Of a stretch of 49,726 nt of DNA, positions 17,059-26,619 are shown one piece after another. Positions within the stretch are counted from its first letter, which is position 1; each line of letters opens with the position of its first letter. The position numbers and the translations under genes are program-made. The stretch comes from Desulfobacterales bacterium (GTDB lineage: Bacteria; Desulfobacterota; Desulfobacteria; Desulfobacterales; JAHDSC01): the NCBI GenBank assembly GCA_016931455.1, contig JAFGES010000117.1, positions 1 through 49,726 on the forward strand. Reading direction: 5' to 3'. The notes beneath the pieces are model-generated. The model did no database searches and was not told the DNA's origin. It worked only from the letters and a program-made list of their open reading frames with translations.

Positions 17059-20000
17059 CTACCAATAGAACACACTTTCGCGTTCTTCACAGTATTTCCA
17101 AAATTCCTTAAAACAACTATTTTTCTGAAGCATTTTTTCCGTATGGGAAATCGCTGAAAAGAAGGCATTGCTTCCGATAACTATTAGTTTATTCCTTGCT
17201 CTGGTAATGGCCACGTTAAAACGGTTCGGGTTATTCAGAAAATCCGTCATGATATGGTCGGGATCAGAGCTTGTAAAAGAAAAAATAATAACATCTCTTT
17301 CAGCGCCTTGAATACGTTCCACCGTATCAATCAGCGGAAGATTCATATTTTCATTTTCAAGCAGGGTTACAAGATGCTTTGTTACCGCATTGTTTTGTGC
17401 CCGATGCGGTGAGATCAATGCCAGTTGATCGGCGCTTAATCCGCAATCGTTCATCAATCTGAATGCCAGTTGAGTCATGATCTCGCATTCTATTTCCGAT
17501 TCCTGATGACATCCCTCATGATCCGCCAGAACCAGGGCGACCGGTTTTTCAGGAGCTAATATTTGGTCAATGAGATCATGTCTTAATTTGTTATTCAGAT
17601 TCAGTCGATTATCTGCTTTTTCCGGTGAGGGTTTAAGCAGACCATCATACCATGTGCGGCTTGGAAACCTACAAAGGGTTTCATTCATACGATAGGTTAA
17701 ATCCAGGCGTATCTTGTGGTTGGAATTATATTGATCCAACAAAATTTCCAACACGGATTTTTGAAGATCGCTTGTCAAATCAACTTTACATGCCGACTGA
17801 TCGTATGGTCCTTGATTACTCATCATGGAAAATCGATGGTCATTTTCATAATTTCCAAGAACAATGGGCCGCAACTGTTTGACATCCCCCAAAAAGACAA
17901 AGTTTCCCTTTCCATAGATTAAACTGAGCAACGCCTGAGGAACCAATATCTGGGATGCCTCGTCAAAAATTACCCAATCGAAAAATTGAGGAAAATTTCC
18001 CTTTCCGCTTTCAAAGAGCTGATAAAGGCCGTATCCGGTGGCCCCCAGAATCAGATAGGGTGTTTTTAGTATTTCCTCCGCACTATCCAAAGACTCAACC
18101 TGAATTGCTCCGGTCTTTTCATCTTTCTCCGACTGCCGTCGGCCCCACTTGATGCAGCGGCCGGGAAAATCCTTTGGTTTGTGAACATTCACTAATTGCA
18201 CTACTTTGTTTAAAACATTATCGATGGCCTGATGCGTTAAGGCGCTGATTGCAATCCGCAGCGGCCTTCCAATTTCCTGAGCCCGTTCAATCAGAGCAAG
18301 TAAAATCCAGCCTAAAAGATGGGTCTTTCCTGTTCCCGGAGGCCCTTCAATTAAGCTTAAATTATATTGAAACGGAAGCTCCAAGGCGCTTTTTTGCGTG
18401 TTATTCAGTTTTGCAATCGATTCGTATTGTTGCATCCGGTTCCGAATCCACAACAGAGAATCCGCGGGCTGCTTATGTAACCACCGGCCGGAAATGAGTC
18501 TGGATAACATATGGGAATCATCGCCGGAAAATATAGTTTGAATAATGTGTGTAAGCTTGGGTTCATTCCAATCCGTTAAATCTTCCTCAAGAGAATAGGA
18601 AATGCGTTTATTTAACGGCAATCGCTTTTGTCTGGAAAGCAATGAAACTTTTCCAAGAGAGCGATCATAATCATTCAAAATCACGGAAAAACCGCTTTGC
18701 AAATCGGAAATTCCCAGGGGAACAAGTTTAAGGAAATCTCCTTCACGAAACTTGGAAAGAATGGTCTCCCTTGAAATTTTAAAATTATAGAGAAAACGTC
18801 CTTCCGGGTCGAGGCTTATGCCTTGAAAATTCAAAGGCCCGATAGCTCGAAAGCGTTCTATCCGTTCCGGCAAGCAATATTGCTGAAGCGATAGAATATC
18901 TTCTTCTTTTTTTCGTTTTTCCTCTTTTAAAAAGTGAAAATAAGCTGCTTGTTGAGGATTTTTCATTTCATCTGAAAATACCCAGCGTTCCGGTTCTCTT
19001 TCACTTTCAAGGTAAGACGAAGCCCATTTCCAAAGATGATGCTGAAGCATTAAAGAAGACTTCAAAAATGCTGTAATCTCATCTTTGACTTTCTCTTCGG
19101 GCTTATCGCTGAAAAAAACATCGGGAAATTGATCAAAATGAAAAAAGCTCTCCGGAGGGTTGGGTTCAGGGCTAAGTCCCAGCAAACGGCTTAGAGAAAA
19201 AAGCGTTAATAATCCGGGAATCGGAAAATCGAAATGTTCAACAATGACTTGACGCAAGTCCGTCCAATGAGAATGGTTCCAAAGAAAATTCAAAGGCTTT
19301 GTATATTCCGAACTTTTTCCCCATTTCAAAATGCTCTCCCATGTTCCTGTTCCAAAGCAAAAAATATGAGGCGTTTTTTCCTGTTCCACACTTTGCCCCC
19401 AAATTTTAAGCAATTGGCTGAAAAATTTCTGACCGGCCCGGGCCATATCCTTTTGGGCGTCAATAGTCCATATACGAAAGTCTTTAACTTTTCCGCCGTC
19501 ATCCAAAACACGCCGGCCCAATGCAACGGGAAGCGATGAAAGGGGATTTCCGATCACATCTAAAAAGATAAATGTCGAAATATTTTTTGGAAACAAGCGG
19601 GTTTTCTTTTTACGAAGAATAACCTGGTTGGTTTTAAAGGCCTTTAAACGATCCTGAATCCGTTCCTTTTGATAAGGGCTAAAGGAATCCGTATTGATGG
19701 AATCTAATGAAGAATCCTCAAACCATGTTGCCGCGCTTTCTATAGTGTTGATATTCAGCTTTTTTAGTTTGCGCAGTTCTCCGAGCGTTAATTGAGGAAG
19801 GAACTGAATATCTTGTTTTTGTAAGGCCTCTTTATAACAATATTCAAACCAGGGACAGGTCGTACAGTGCCCATCAAGTTTATGCTCCGCTTCCGATGCA
19901 GGGTATTTTAAGATATTTGCCAGATTTTGGAAGAGCATTGAAAAGGCAGACATATAAGGACCAAGATCAAATGTGTGATAATCAATTTCATCAGCCTCAC

Positions 20001-22947
20001 TTGGAGAGCGTGTTATCAAAAAACCTGCACTCGAAAGCTCAGCTTGAGATGAAAGTATCTGTGAGTTGATGATTTGTTGCAATAAGAATGCATAAAATGC
20101 AACCTGCCATTTTTGATGGTACTGCGGGGAAAGACTGCTTTTGATATCCCCTACCGCTAAGACGGTTTTGTCCTTTAGCTTTGACACTCTAATGAGATCA
20201 GCAATGCCGAGGCCGTTTATTTCGCTTAATTGGAAATCTTTTTGTTGAGAAAGGAGGGAAGGCGTTTTTAATATGGAATTTACAATAAAGACACCCTGGG
20301 AAAGATAAAGCGGCCTTTCGGGTTTTTGACCAGCTTTTTGAATCAAATCCCGTAACCGGCTTATTGATTTTTCAAAACGCTTTTTTATAGGTATAATATT
20401 GCCGTTTGCATCATTTTCTTCAATGCTGATCAGCGCATCACTTTTTGTGCGAAGATTGCAAAGAACCTGTTTTTCATAATTACGCCCTTTTTCCATTCTA
20501 ATCATTTCCAGTCTATCCACACGCGTTCGCCTGGGAGGCTGCTTATCGGAAGGCATGAACTGAAAACCAAACCATCGCCGGCACTCCTTGTGTCTCAGAT
20601 ATTGCCCTATTATTGTTCCTGTAAGGGGCCGTGATAGGTAATTAACATCTGCTATATAAAGCGTCTGATCCGTGAGCCGGCACTTTTTCTCCTTGTCCAG
20701 CAATGATTCTTTGAAAGCAGGGATACGGATAAATGTTTTCTTTTCTTTAACCGGCTCCTGATCCTGAAAATCAAGGCTTCTTCGATCCCCTGATACAATT
20801 TTTGAAGATTTTCTTAAATATTGGTCAAAAGCATCGGCAACACGGTGGTCAAAAACAAAACCTGTTAATTCTTCGATCAGTAAAGATTCAGGAAGAGCCG
20901 GGCAGAAACTGTTTAAAGGAAACAATGCGTGAAGGATAGATGCGTGTTTTTTCACCCAATTATAAAAATCTTTTCTATTGCACGGTAAGGAAAGTTTTTG
21001 AAAATCTATCCATCGGGAGCAGTTTATCCCGATTTCATCGGAAGTGATATATAAATCCTCATCCCTGTTTTCCAGCTCTTTTTTAATGGTCCATTCCAGG
21101 ATCAGATTACCTACGGATCCAAGAAATGTTCTGTACCGATATATTCCAGGCTTTCCGCTGACAACCTCTATTCCGTTTTCCAATACCACGGCGTTTTCTT
21201 GCTTCTTCAATTCTTCATAAATAAGCTTACGAGTACGGGAAAATAATCCGGCAGCATTTTCATTTTCCGTTTTATCTGATGACTTTAAAAGCTCACGCAT
21301 GCATTGGGCGACATCATAAGAAACATGAAGGCCTGTACCGAGCCAGTAAATCTCCTTATCACCCACGTAATCCGCAGGTATGGCCGACACCCTTTTTTCC
21401 TTCCCTGTGTCGATCTTTAAAATCTGAAGAGGTTTGCCTGCCAAATGAACCCTGTCGCCGATATCAAGCTGACGCACAACGGACTTTGGAATATCCGCAA
21501 TAGCTTCTTGCTCCGATTCAAGTGTATATTCTTCTTCCGTTTCCGGAAAATTACTCCAGATTTTGCGTTCCAGAAGGCAATTCCGGTATTGCCGTCCGCC
21601 TTCAAAAAGGCCGTCAAAAGAGGCTTTTTTAATCCATGATTTTTTTTCCATAAAATCAAAAAGGAGCTCAACCGATTTCCTATGCTCGGGAAAAAGTCCT
21701 TGAAAAGCAGGTATGGAAATTTGCCTGTTTTCGTATAGGCAGGAAAATATCTGCTGAACCAGCACACTGGGTAATGTCCTGAAAGACGGAGATTCCACCA
21801 TTCCCTTACGAGCTGATCTTAACAGTGCTAAAAAACGAAGAATTTGGTCTCCTGCTTTTTCTCCTCTGCAGATGCCCCAAAAATGAATATTCTTTTGGCG
21901 CCGGTTGGAACGGCCTAACCGCTGCAAAAAAGCGGATACGGAATCAGGAGGTTCGTAAAGCAAAACAGCATCCACATCTCCCACGTCAATACCGAGTTCA
22001 AGCGTGCTGGTCGTTACACAAAGGGCATGTATATTGTTACGAAATCGGTTTTCCGCAGCCCTTCGTTCATTGACTTTAAGATTGGAATAATGGATTTCAC
22101 AAACGCCTTTAAAACGGCCTTGCCCGTTTATCATGCTGAAGAGACCATCACAGCGGCTGCGGCTATTGGCAAAGATCAAAATTTTTCTATACTTCCAGAC
22201 ATTGTAAAGATCATCCAAAAGGGCTGTAAGCTCAATATCTTCATTTTTGAGATAAATCAGATGCGGTATGATTTCTCGATTCACACTTTCAGTCAGTTGA
22301 ACCGTATCAGGCTTGAAATCGAAGAATTGAATGACGGCATCCATATCTGCAATGGTTGCGGAAAGGGCGATCTTCTGTAAAGTATTACCGGTTCTACGTT
22401 GCAAACGTCTCAGCAAATATGCCAACTGCTGTCCCCTGTATTGGTATAAAAATGGATGAACTTCGTCGATAATCACCATTTGAATTCTGGATACAAATCC
22501 CTTTAAATCAGGATTGGAGCTGCCTAAAAGCACATCCAGAGACTCCGGCGTGGTAATCATAAGATCAGGGCGATTGCCGCCGCCGCGTTTTATGTCTCCT
22601 GTTCTTATGGCCAAACCCAGCCCGAGACGCTGTGTCAAAAATAAATCAAAACGCCTCTTCAGATCAAAGGCAAGCGCACGCGTGGGCACGATATAGATCA
22701 GCGCGTAAGACCGCCCTGAACGGATAACCTGCTCCAGACAAGGCGCCAGAACTGCTTCCGTCTTACCTGACCCGGTTGCAGCCTGCAAAACCAGGTCTTT
22801 TCCATCAAGAATCGGCTCAATGGTCTTTTTTTGAATCCAGTGAAGACCGGGAAAACTTCCATAAAACGCGTGGTAGGTATTGGGGAGCTTAAATAACGGG
22901 GAATCGGTTAGACTGTCGTACATTCCGTCTATATAGTTCAAAATCAA
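17059..22947 (-). CDS. Giant Lhr-like helicase / RecB-Cas4 nuclease / SF1 helicase fusion
   Basis: A 1962-aa protein. (1) Residues about 35-460 form an SF2 DExH helicase of the Lhr type: Walker A AATGSGKTE (56-64), TTPESLD, DEVH (161-164), LSAT (195-198), STLELGIDVGDVD (314-326) and QRLGRSNRR (342-350). (2) About 850-1040 is a PD-(D/E)XK nuclease of the RecB/Cas4 type, with GIADL, the VGDIKSS strand near 934, QVAFY, and an iron-sulfur Cys set (one in KQVLCNLRT, then CTTCPWFEYC near 1027). (3) Near 1125-1260 an RNase H-like domain reads FLDVIGNP. (4) About 1500-1950 is an SF1 Dna2/UPF1-like helicase: GPPGTGKTH near 1534, DEASQ near 1660, VERIQGAERD near 1876 and NVAITRARNKL near 1903. It starts at a TTG overlapping the upstream stop (an ATG eight codons inside is possible). 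It is the last gene of the four-gene operon. Confidence 0.88.
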   Translation of the reverse strand: MILNYIDGMYDSLTDSPLFKLPNTYHAFYGSFPGLHWIQKKTIEPILDGKDLVLQAATGSGKTEAVLAPCLEQVIRSGRSYALIYIVPTRALAFDLKRRFDLFLTQRLGLGLAIRTGDIKRGGGNRPDLMITTPESLDVLLGSSNPDLKGFVSRIQMVIIDEVHPFLYQYRGQQLAYLLRRLQRRTGNTLQKIALSATIADMDAVIQFFDFKPDTVQLTESVNREIIPHLIYLKNEDIELTALLDDLYNVWKYRKILIFANSRSRCDGLFSMINGQGRFKGVCEIHYSNLKVNERRAAENRFRNNIHALCVTTSTLELGIDVGDVDAVLLYEPPDSVSAFLQRLGRSNRRQKNIHFWGICRGEKAGDQILRFLALLRSARKGMVESPSFRTLPSVLVQQIFSCLYENRQISIPAFQGLFPEHRKSVELLFDFMEKKSWIKKASFDGLFEGGRQYRNCLLERKIWSNFPETEEEYTLESEQEAIADIPKSVVRQLDIGDRVHLAGKPLQILKIDTGKEKRVSAIPADYVGDKEIYWLGTGLHVSYDVAQCMRELLKSSDKTENENAAGLFSRTRKLIYEELKKQENAVVLENGIEVVSGKPGIYRYRTFLGSVGNLILEWTIKKELENRDEDLYITSDEIGINCSRWIDFQKLSLPCNRKDFYNWVKKHASILHALFPLNSFCPALPESLLIEELTGFVFDHRVADAFDQYLRKSSKIVSGDRRSLDFQDQEPVKEKKTFIRIPAFKESLLDKEKKCRLTDQTLYIADVNYLSRPLTGTIIGQYLRHKECRRWFGFQFMPSDKQPPRRTRVDRLEMIRMEKGRNYEKQVLCNLRTKSDALISIEENDANGNIIPIKKRFEKSISRLRDLIQKAGQKPERPLYLSQGVFIVNSILKTPSLLSQQKDFQLSEINGLGIADLIRVSKLKDKTVLAVGDIKSSLSPQYHQKWQVAFYAFLLQQIINSQILSSQAELSSAGFLITRSPSEADEIDYHTFDLGPYMSAFSMLFQNLANILKYPASEAEHKLDGHCTTCPWFEYCYKEALQKQDIQFLPQLTLGELRKLKKLNINTIESAATWFEDSSLDSINTDSFSPYQKERIQDRLKAFKTNQVILRKKKTRLFPKNISTFIFLDVIGNPLSSLPVALGRRVLDDGGKVKDFRIWTIDAQKDMARAGQKFFSQLLKIWGQSVEQEKTPHIFCFGTGTWESILKWGKSSEYTKPLNFLWNHSHWTDLRQVIVEHFDFPIPGLLTLFSLSRLLGLSPEPNPPESFFHFDQFPDVFFSDKPEEKVKDEITAFLKSSLMLQHHLWKWASSYLESEREPERWVFSDEMKNPQQAAYFHFLKEEKRKKEEDILSLQQYCLPERIERFRAIGPLNFQGISLDPEGRFLYNFKISRETILSKFREGDFLKLVPLGISDLQSGFSVILNDYDRSLGKVSLLSRQKRLPLNKRISYSLEEDLTDWNEPKLTHIIQTIFSGDDSHMLSRLISGRWLHKQPADSLLWIRNRMQQYESIAKLNNTQKSALELPFQYNLSLIEGPPGTGKTHLLGWILLALIERAQEIGRPLRIAISALTHQAIDNVLNKVVQLVNVHKPKDFPGRCIKWGRRQSEKDEKTGAIQVESLDSAEEILKTPYLILGATGYGLYQLFESGKGNFPQFFDWVIFDEASQILVPQALLSLIYGKGNFVFLGDVKQLRPIVLGNYENDHRFSMMSNQGPYDQSACKVDLTSDLQKSVLEILLDQYNSNHKIRLDLTYRMNETLCRFPSRTWYDGLLKPSPEKADNRLNLNNKLRHDLIDQILAPEKPVALVLADHEGCHQESEIECEIMTQLAFRLMNDCGLSADQLALISPHRAQNNAVTKHLVTLLENENMNLPLIDTVERIQGAERDVIIFSFTSSDPDHIMTDFLNNPNRFNVAITRARNKLIVIGSNAFFSAISHTEKMLQKNSCFKEFWKYCEERESVFYW

Positions 22948-24188
22948 TAGTTTTTCAAAACCCGTTTCTGATGGGCAATATCCAGTTGTTCAACCAAAGC
23001 CTTTAATTTAAAACGGGTTTCCAGATCGCCTGTTTCTTTTAGTTTGTTTCTTATTTGATCATATACATTGGTTTCAAAAGGCTGCCATGCATAGGCCTCG
23101 GCATGAAGAAGCATTAATTTTTCAGACAGGTGTTCCCATTGCTTAGGGGATAAATCATGTAACCGGTAAATATTAAGGTCGCGCCATGCTTTCGCATAGT
23201 TTTGATCAAAATAGGGGATTTCGATTTCATTCCTGATCCGGGTTCGCTCATAATCTTCTTCTTCAACTTTAAGAAAGAAATCTTCCGTAAAGGCAAATAT
23301 GGGATAAAACCCGGGCATAGGTTTTTCAGAAAAAAATATTCGGTTTAATATTTTATAGCTCTTGCTTCGAGAAAAAACAGGAGACTGAACAATGGATTCT
23401 CCCTCATCAAAAAGGAGCACCCATCCGGAAAATCCCATGTTTTTAAAAAGTCGGGCAAGCGCGTAAGTCATATTAAGATAGGGCTCCGGGCCTTTACAAC
23501 TTAATGAATCCTCTTTATAAAATGATACTTGCCTGTATTTGAAAACCTTTTTTAATCGATATACGGGTACGGATTCACCCAAAAGGGCGCGGGACAACAG
23601 ATAGGGAAATTCCCGGGGACGAAATGCGGCATGCTTTTTCAGTCTTTTCTCTCGATCGGAAAGAGAAATATTATTTTGTGCCAGAGCCGCCATGACGGAT
23701 TTAAACAAATGCGGCATTTCATCGGGAATCATATTCAACAGACCTTGTCCGTTGTTTTTTTCAAAGGATATGTTTTGTTGCTTTATCCAGGTTTTCCAAT
23801 GATTGATCAAAGATGTTTCCGTGCCGGGAAATTTGATGCGGGTTATCAGTTCCGTGTAAACGCGTTTAAAATCATGAAAAGGAATTTCTCGGGGATCAAG
23901 ATTGATCTGACTGACAACAAAACTCTGCGAAAGTGCCTGTTCTTTGATATAGGTAAGACTATGGGATTTGCCCTGCCCGTAAGATCCGCAAATACAAAGA
24001 TGAGCTGCTGAATTTTTTTCCAAATCCAGCGCTCCTTTTCCAAAGGCGCGGTTTAGATCGGCTTCACCGGCAGTGAGCAGCTTTACACCCAGAGGATCAA
24101 ATAGTCCTTCACGCAGACGCTCCACGGCTCGCCGGAGCTTAAAATTACCAACATTGTTTAATGTGTTTAAAAAATAAGAATCATCCAT
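22944..24188 (-). CDS. BrxD/DUF2791-like P-loop ATPase, second copy
   Basis: A 414-aa ATPase. Walker A is GSYGQGKS (68-75) after AHLCIC, and Walker B is WVLLFDEGE (256-264). The pattern around it, with an N-terminal RRAVERLREGLFDP and a REIPFHDFKRVY strand-helix after Walker A, is that of the BREX BrxD/DUF2791 ATP-binding proteins, in which this P-loop protein works with an Lhr-type helicase. It is clearly not a recent duplicate of the neighbouring ATPase: the two share only the general layout. The start follows the upstream stop by seven bases, and its stop overlaps the start of the helicase gene. Likely role: ATP-driven sensor or loader for the helicase (inference). Confidence 0.75.
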   Translation of the reverse strand: MDDSYFLNTLNNVGNFKLRRAVERLREGLFDPLGVKLLTAGEADLNRAFGKGALDLEKNSAAHLCICGSYGQGKSHSLTYIKEQALSQSFVVSQINLDPREIPFHDFKRVYTELITRIKFPGTETSLINHWKTWIKQQNISFEKNNGQGLLNMIPDEMPHLFKSVMAALAQNNISLSDREKRLKKHAAFRPREFPYLLSRALLGESVPVYRLKKVFKYRQVSFYKEDSLSCKGPEPYLNMTYALARLFKNMGFSGWVLLFDEGESIVQSPVFSRSKSYKILNRIFFSEKPMPGFYPIFAFTEDFFLKVEEEDYERTRIRNEIEIPYFDQNYAKAWRDLNIYRLHDLSPKQWEHLSEKLMLLHAEAYAWQPFETNVYDQIRNKLKETGDLETRFKLKALVEQLDIAHQKRVLKNY

Positions 24189-24195
24189 AGGTTAA

Positions 24196-25497
24196 TCATG
24201 AATCCCAACTGGGCTGAAGGTATTCGATTTTTTCCTGTTTAATCTCGCGTTGACTGGAAAGAACATGCTCTGTAAGGTCTAATTCCTCAGGAGACTTGCC
24301 CTGTTCAGCCATATCCAGAAGACGAACGATTTGCTTGACGAAAAGACGAACTTCGCTTAAAAGCCCCATGCGTTTCTGATTCATGCAAATTTGCTCAATC
24401 AGGTCATCTTTGATTAAATCTCCGGCCTGCCATCGGTAAGAGATTTCATGAATCCGCCTGAGACAGGTCCCCAAACTGATCAGTTCTTTCTCCTGAAGAG
24501 GGGTTTGATGAAGATTAATCAACACGCCGCGATAGTTCAGGCGGCTGCTTTCGCCCACGGAACGAACCCGGCTCCAAAGCGCGTCATAGGACTTAAATCC
24601 CTTTTCCGAAGCAAGCACATCCGGAATAATCGAAAAAAAGATATGCAGATACTCTGCCTGCTCGGTATTGTCTATAAGCAGACGAACATTTTCGTATGCT
24701 GCATTACGAACCGACGCTGCCTGGGCAATAACGGTTTCAAGCTCATCCATCAAAAGAATAAGTCCTTTATATCCCCGGTAACGAAGAAAAACGATAAGAG
24801 AGCTTAAAAACTGTTTGCTGTTTGTCTTATTAAGGACTTCAAAGATCTGAAACGGCTTTAATTCCTTTTTAGCAACCTTGTTTCCTTCAAGCCAACGATA
24901 AAGAATGTCGATGCCTGCATTACGTTCCTCTTGAGTTTCTCCTTCCTTAAGAGGCATTAATCTATAGTTTAAAAGGGAAATCACCGCATTGGCAAAATTG
25001 ATATCCATTCCGGAAAGCGCGCGAATAGTTTCGCTCGTTTTCAAGATTCGCTCCTCTATGGAAGATTTGTCTTCTTCAGTCTGTTCAGAGCTTAAATGAT
25101 TCATCCAATTTTCCATCAAGTTGCGAATACCATTGTGTTCAAATGTTCCCATCAGTTGATTGACAATCGATTGATACACTATTTCAAATTTGTGAATCGG
25201 AACTTCCCGAGTCAGAACTACAAATGATACGGCAAATCCTTTCTGAAGCGACAGGTGACGAACAACGGACATGAAGTGGGTTTTGCCGTCCCCGTAATCG
25301 CCGCTTATAAAACGAACCTTGGCGCCTCCTTCGGCAATATAATGCTCCAGATCATCTTCGATCAAAGTCAGCCAGTTTTCGCGTCCCACAGTAAAAAAAG
25401 ACACGTAATCCGTAGGCACACTTCCTTTACGAAGCGCTTCTATAATGGTTCTGGCCTCAAAAGGTTCTAGTTGTTCCAAATTTTCTTTTGATATCAT
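24196..25497 (-). CDS. BrxD/DUF2791-like P-loop ATPase, first copy
   Basis: A 433-aa ATPase with N-terminal EARTIIEALRKGSVPTDYVSF, the conserved DUF2791/BrxD opening, then Walker A GDYGDGKT (66-73), LTREVPIHKFEIVYQ (95-109) and Walker B LILLMDELE (246-254). The last 80 residues form a helical C terminus. BrxD-type ATPases accompany an Lhr-like helicase in type 2 BREX, and related ATPases sit with helicases in other phage-defence loci; here two such ATPases occur in tandem. Its ATG overlaps the TGA of the 279-aa gene (ATGA) behind a GGAGGG site, so translation is coupled. Confidence 0.82.
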   Translation of the reverse strand: MISKENLEQLEPFEARTIIEALRKGSVPTDYVSFFTVGRENWLTLIEDDLEHYIAEGGAKVRFISGDYGDGKTHFMSVVRHLSLQKGFAVSFVVLTREVPIHKFEIVYQSIVNQLMGTFEHNGIRNLMENWMNHLSSEQTEEDKSSIEERILKTSETIRALSGMDINFANAVISLLNYRLMPLKEGETQEERNAGIDILYRWLEGNKVAKKELKPFQIFEVLNKTNSKQFLSSLIVFLRYRGYKGLILLMDELETVIAQAASVRNAAYENVRLLIDNTEQAEYLHIFFSIIPDVLASEKGFKSYDALWSRVRSVGESSRLNYRGVLINLHQTPLQEKELISLGTCLRRIHEISYRWQAGDLIKDDLIEQICMNQKRMGLLSEVRLFVKQIVRLLDMAEQGKSPEELDLTEHVLSSQREIKQEKIEYLQPSWDS

Positions 25498-26333
25498 TGC
25501 CCACCCTCCTGAAAGGATATACCGGTGATCTGCCGTCGTTCACCGTCGCTGTCGATGAGCCATAGGGATTTATTTCGTCCGGGACTTAATTTCAGTATAT
25601 AACCGTCGGATGTTCCGCCTATGCCGGCCTGAAAATAACGCCAAAAATCGACTGTAAACTGATCCAGACTGTAACCCTTGAATTTTGCCTTGTCCATATC
25701 CTGAAAAAATGTTTTGCTTTGAAGAGAAATCACAAACTCCAGATAAAAACGTTGTATGGCAATAGGATGACCTGATTTTAAGTTTTCCTGATTAATGATA
25801 TTTGCGTAGGTCTGATAAATACTATCAATAAAAACCTGGGCATCATAAGGACGATCATAAAGCAGGCGTTTGATCTTTAATACAGCCGTAATGATTTTCC
25901 GTGGATCAATTGACTTTAAAACTTTTTTGTTGATCTTTGTTATTCGTTTTCCAAAATCGATCTCCCCGTCTATTCCTTTTAAAACACTAAAACGGGGAAT
26001 GTCTATACTAATAGGAAGATTATTTTCTTCGGCAATTTGGGTAAGATCTTCGATGAATTGGATACGGTACCGCTCGACCTTTTCATTGGTGTAGACCCTC
26101 AAACGGTCAAAAATATCTTTGCACGCGTTTAAATCGCTGTCTTCTAAAACGGTTTCAGTCATTCTGCCTTTTAATTGTTCATCCAGTGCAAGGAAATCAT
26201 CTCTTTCCACATACCGGATGCACTGTTTTACAAAATCAGCCATTCGCTGTTTGCGGTTAATTTCAGACTGATAAGGTCGTAGTATCTGATTCAATGCCTC
26301 CTGGGAATCCTGTAAAAAAGTTTCATTATTCAT
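25494..26333 (-). CDS. Unrecognised 279-aa protein heading the helicase/ATPase operon
   Basis: I do not recognise a domain. The protein is mostly alpha-helical by sequence, with charged helices at residues 1-95 (RKQRMADFVKQCIRYVERDDF, ALDEQLKGRMTE, VYTNEKVERYRIQFIEDL), a middle region with KINKKVLKSIDPRKI, and a C-terminal beta-like end (YILKLSPGRNKSLWLID, then ERRQITGISF). There is no signal peptide or membrane segment, so it is cytoplasmic. By position it corresponds to the small partner that precedes ATPase and helicase genes in Shango- or TerB-type systems, but no TerB motif can be shown. Its start ATG has only a poor ribosome site. The downstream ATPase overlaps its stop. Confidence 0.8.
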   Translation of the reverse strand: MNNETFLQDSQEALNQILRPYQSEINRKQRMADFVKQCIRYVERDDFLALDEQLKGRMTETVLEDSDLNACKDIFDRLRVYTNEKVERYRIQFIEDLTQIAEENNLPISIDIPRFSVLKGIDGEIDFGKRITKINKKVLKSIDPRKIITAVLKIKRLLYDRPYDAQVFIDSIYQTYANIINQENLKSGHPIAIQRFYLEFVISLQSKTFFQDMDKAKFKGYSLDQFTVDFWRYFQAGIGGTSDGYILKLSPGRNKSLWLIDSDGERRQITGISFQEGGQ

Positions 26334-26399
26334 TATTTTTTAGTCTCTTTCCTTTGGTAATTTTGAGTCGTATCATTGCGCCCTTAATTCGCTGTTGTT

Positions 26400-26618
26400 T
26401 TACCTTTCTCTTCCTTCCCGTATGATATCCACTATTTCCTGTGTTGTAATATTTGCTTTAATTGATGGGACATCCAAGGGGGAAGAAGCAATTTTTTCCG
26501 GAACCAACGCAAATGTTCGGCCGTCCTTTCTTCGTATTAATACCTTTCCCGTTTTTTCTGCCTGTTCAAGGACTATAGCGAGCTTTTGTCGTGCCTCTGA
26601 ATATGAATAAACTTGCAT
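26400..26618 (-). CDS. Phd/YefM-family antitoxin
   Basis: About 72 aa from ATG 26618, one base after the toxin stop; a longer in-frame start lies inside the toxin gene. The N-terminal part MQVYSYSEARQKLAIVLEQA then KTGKVLIRRKDG and ALVPE matches the Phd/YefM DNA-binding fold, and the C-terminal 25 residues (IKANITTQEIVDIIREGRER) form the usual toxin-binding tail. It is translated together with the PIN toxin and should repress the promoter at 27036-27069. Confidence 0.85.
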   Translation of the reverse strand: MQVYSYSEARQKLAIVLEQAEKTGKVLIRRKDGRTFALVPEKIASSPLDVPSIKANITTQEIVDIIREGRER

Positions 26619-26619
26619 T

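Noticed and set aside
22944-25497. The two ATPases as a recent tandem duplication
   Set aside because: Walker A (GDYGDGKT and GSYGQGKS), N termini and lengths differ clearly; only the fold-level layout is shared.
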